A stretch of 22,290 bases of DNA from Flavobacteriales bacterium UBA7382. GTDB taxonomy: Bacteria; Bacteroidota; Bacteroidia; Flavobacteriales_D; Sanyastnellaceae. The DNA is taken from NCBI GenBank assembly GCA_002469765.1, contig DKNS01000069.1, positions 3,019 through 25,308 on the forward strand, given 5' to 3'. Shown here one piece after another: positions 20,913 to 22,290 of the stretch. Made by a program: the position numbers and the translations under genes. How positions within the stretch are numbered: position 1 is the stretch's first letter; each line of letters opens with the position of its first letter. The notes below the pieces were generated by a model. The model made no database searches. It saw nothing but the letters and a program-made list of their open reading frames with translations, and was not told the origin of the DNA.

Positions 20913-22290
20913 GCTTTGCTTTGATCTCGTCGATTTCGCGTTGGTAACCGCGGATGGTTTTTTGGGCTTGTTCGCGGATCGAGTCGGCGCCTTTCCCCGT
21001 GAAGCGTTCCATGTTTTCCTCGGTTGACGTGATGCGCTGCTGCAAGCGTCCGATTTTGTCGCGGAGGATGCTTTGCTCGCGACGCAGGTCACGAGAGTCG
21101 CCCGATGCCAGCTTCTCGATGCGCTTGGAGTAGGTCTGCACGCTGCGTTCTGAACGGGCGGCGCTGAGGGCGTCGTAGTGCTTGTCCATGGCGGTGCGAA
21201 ACCGCTCCATGATGCTGTCGAGGCTTTTCCGGGGTATGAAGCCAATGTCACGCCATTCGGTGCTGAATGCCTTCAGGGTCTCGAGGTCGGCATTTCGGTT
21301 GTCTGAGAGGGTGAATGCCTCGATTTTCTCCAGCAACGCCTGCTTCAAGGCCAAATTCGCTTTCTCTTCCTTGTTGCGGTCGGCAAACTGGGCCTTCTTC
21401 GCTGTGAAGAACACATCTTGGGCAGTCCGGAAACGCTTCCAAAGCTTGTGCTCGTCGCCTGGAGCGCAAGGTCCCGCAGTTTTCCAAGCTTGTTGCAATC
21501 GGACCATCGCGTCGGACGTGGCTTTCCAGTCCGTGCTGGACTGAAGGGTCTCAGCTTCTTCGATGAGCTTGACTTTTTTCTCTTTGGCCACCTTGCTTGA
21601 CGCTTTGACGCGGTCGTAAAAGACCTGCTTGCGCTCGAAGAACACGTCGGCCGCGTCGCGGAACTGGCCCCAAAGCGCTTCGTTGTGCTCCTTGCCCGCG
21701 AAGCCCACGGTTTTCCACTGGCCTTGAAGCTCCACCACCTGTTTGGTGGCGGATTGCCAGCCTTTGTGGTCGGTGACGTCTTGGGTCAGGACTTCCTGGA
21801 GGGCGGTGATCAGGGCCTCCTTTTGACCCTTGTGCACGTCGAATTGGGCACGGATTCCGTCGTAGTAAGACTTGACGGCATCGAACGTTTCCCGGGTCAG
21901 CCCAAAGAAATTGTCCGCCAATTCTTGGTAGGTCTCGCGCGGCGAGGGCCCCACGTCGAACCACTGTTTTTGGAGTCCACGCGCCAACGTCTCGCGTTCC
22001 TTGAGGTCTTCGATGGTGGCGAGCGTTTTGGCTTGCTCGATCAACCCCTGTTTCAACACCAAGTTCTTCTGCAAGTCGTGTTCTTGGAGCTGCTTGTAGA
22101 TGTTGATGTTGTAAAAGAACTCGTCCCGGAGGCGGTGGTATTCGTCGTGAACTTCTTTGTAGCGGTCGCCAGGAACGTCGCCGGTGGCTTCCCATTTCTC
22201 CCGCACCTCGTTGAACCGCGCGAAGGCCGCCCCGATGTTTTCTTCTTCTTGGATGGTCTTGCGCAGCTCGTCAATGAGTGCGGTCTTCAC
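20872..22290 (-). CDS. DUF349 repeat protein (5' end outside window)
   Basis: At least 472 residues of a helical-repeat protein. The frame is open to the window edge, where a GTG codon happens to fall, so the true start is probably upstream. Five DUF349 units can be seen, each with a W..(G/V)G.......(E/H)...(W/L)..F....D.F pattern: around 'KWEATGDVPGDRY', 'QWFDVGPSPRETY', 'QWKTVGFAGKEHN', 'AWKTAGPCAPGDE' and 'EWRDIGFIPRKSL'. The C-terminal 90 or so residues form a coiled coil ('LRREQSILRDKIGRLQQRI'). DUF349 proteins are widespread in Bacteroidota with no firmly established biochemical role that I know. Highly charged and without a signal peptide in the visible part, it is probably cytoplasmic. 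Confidence 0.9.
   Translation of the reverse strand: MKTALIDELRKTIQEEENIGAAFARFNEVREKWEATGDVPGDRYKEVHDEYHRLRDEFFYNINIYKQLQEHDLQKNLVLKQGLIEQAKTLATIEDLKERETLARGLQKQWFDVGPSPRETYQELADNFFGLTRETFDAVKSYYDGIRAQFDVHKGQKEALITALQEVLTQDVTDHKGWQSATKQVVELQGQWKTVGFAGKEHNEALWGQFRDAADVFFERKQVFYDRVKASSKVAKEKKVKLIEEAETLQSSTDWKATSDAMVRLQQAWKTAGPCAPGDEHKLWKRFRTAQDVFFTAKKAQFADRNKEEKANLALKQALLEKIEAFTLSDNRNADLETLKAFSTEWRDIGFIPRKSLDSIMERFRTAMDKHYDALSAARSERSVQTYSKRIEKLASGDSRDLRREQSILRDKIGRLQQRITSTEENMERFTGKGADSIREQAQKTIRGYQREIDEIKAKLKLLREAAASEKG

Noticed and set aside
20469..21251. 260-codon minus-strand frame across the deacetylase and DUF349 genes
   Set aside because: Out of frame with both well-supported genes. 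The translation is rich in Ser, Pro and Arg without motifs.
1..22290. Mobile element, prophage, toxin-antitoxin, BGC or defence system
   Set aside because: I saw no transposase, integrase, att repeats, polyketide or peptide-synthetase modules, or defence nucleases or helicases. The phage-like GGTG motif in the beta-roll protein is a common feature of fibre proteins and is not backed by other phage genes.

Overview
The window looks like chromosomal DNA from a GC-rich member of the Bacteroidota, most likely a marine or aquatic Flavobacteriales-type lineage. Supporting signs are a type IX secretion (T9SS) type A C-terminal sorting domain, a DnaG C-terminus and a DUF349 protein of Bacteroidota type, promoter -7 elements matching the Bacteroidota consensus TAnnTTTG, starts without clear Shine-Dalgarno sequences, and long HYR-like and 'CTDPEA.NY...DGSC' repeats. 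I cannot name a species.

Left part (1-4770). The 3' end of dnaG (primase) converges on recJ (ssDNA exonuclease). recJ is divergent from a surface-lipoprotein gene with six cysteine-rich DCGG repeats, followed by an OmpA-like coiled-coil lipoprotein gene. A perfect bidirectional hairpin separates ompA from a tRNA-Gln(TTG) gene on the opposite strand.

Middle part (4777-17360). An ALDH8-type semialdehyde dehydrogenase gene converges, with abutting stop codons, on two minus-strand genes for exported proteins. One is a 334-residue protein with a dockerin-like calcium loop, a YadA-like left-handed beta-roll and a C-terminal coiled coil. The other encodes a protein of about 3242 residues: signal peptide, N-terminal module of a marine-Bacteroidota type, DGSC and thrombospondin-3-like calcium repeats, about 25 four-cysteine HYR-like domains bracketed by two copies of one extra module, and a T9SS sorting domain. 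This pair is the most unusual part of the window and reads as a cell-surface adhesion or matrix locus. A consensus-like promoter and a leader of about 145 nt precede the large gene; hairpins follow it and leuS.

Right part (17361-22290). leuS (leucyl-tRNA synthetase) is divergent from a NodB-family polysaccharide deacetylase gene, whose 3' end overlaps the convergent end of a DUF349-repeat gene running off the window.

Housekeeping genes (dnaG, recJ, leuS, tRNA-Gln) flank the surface genes. No mobile element, CRISPR array, integrase or defence island is visible. I found no clearly new enzymatic system; the novelty lies in the architecture of the giant repeat protein and its beta-roll neighbour.
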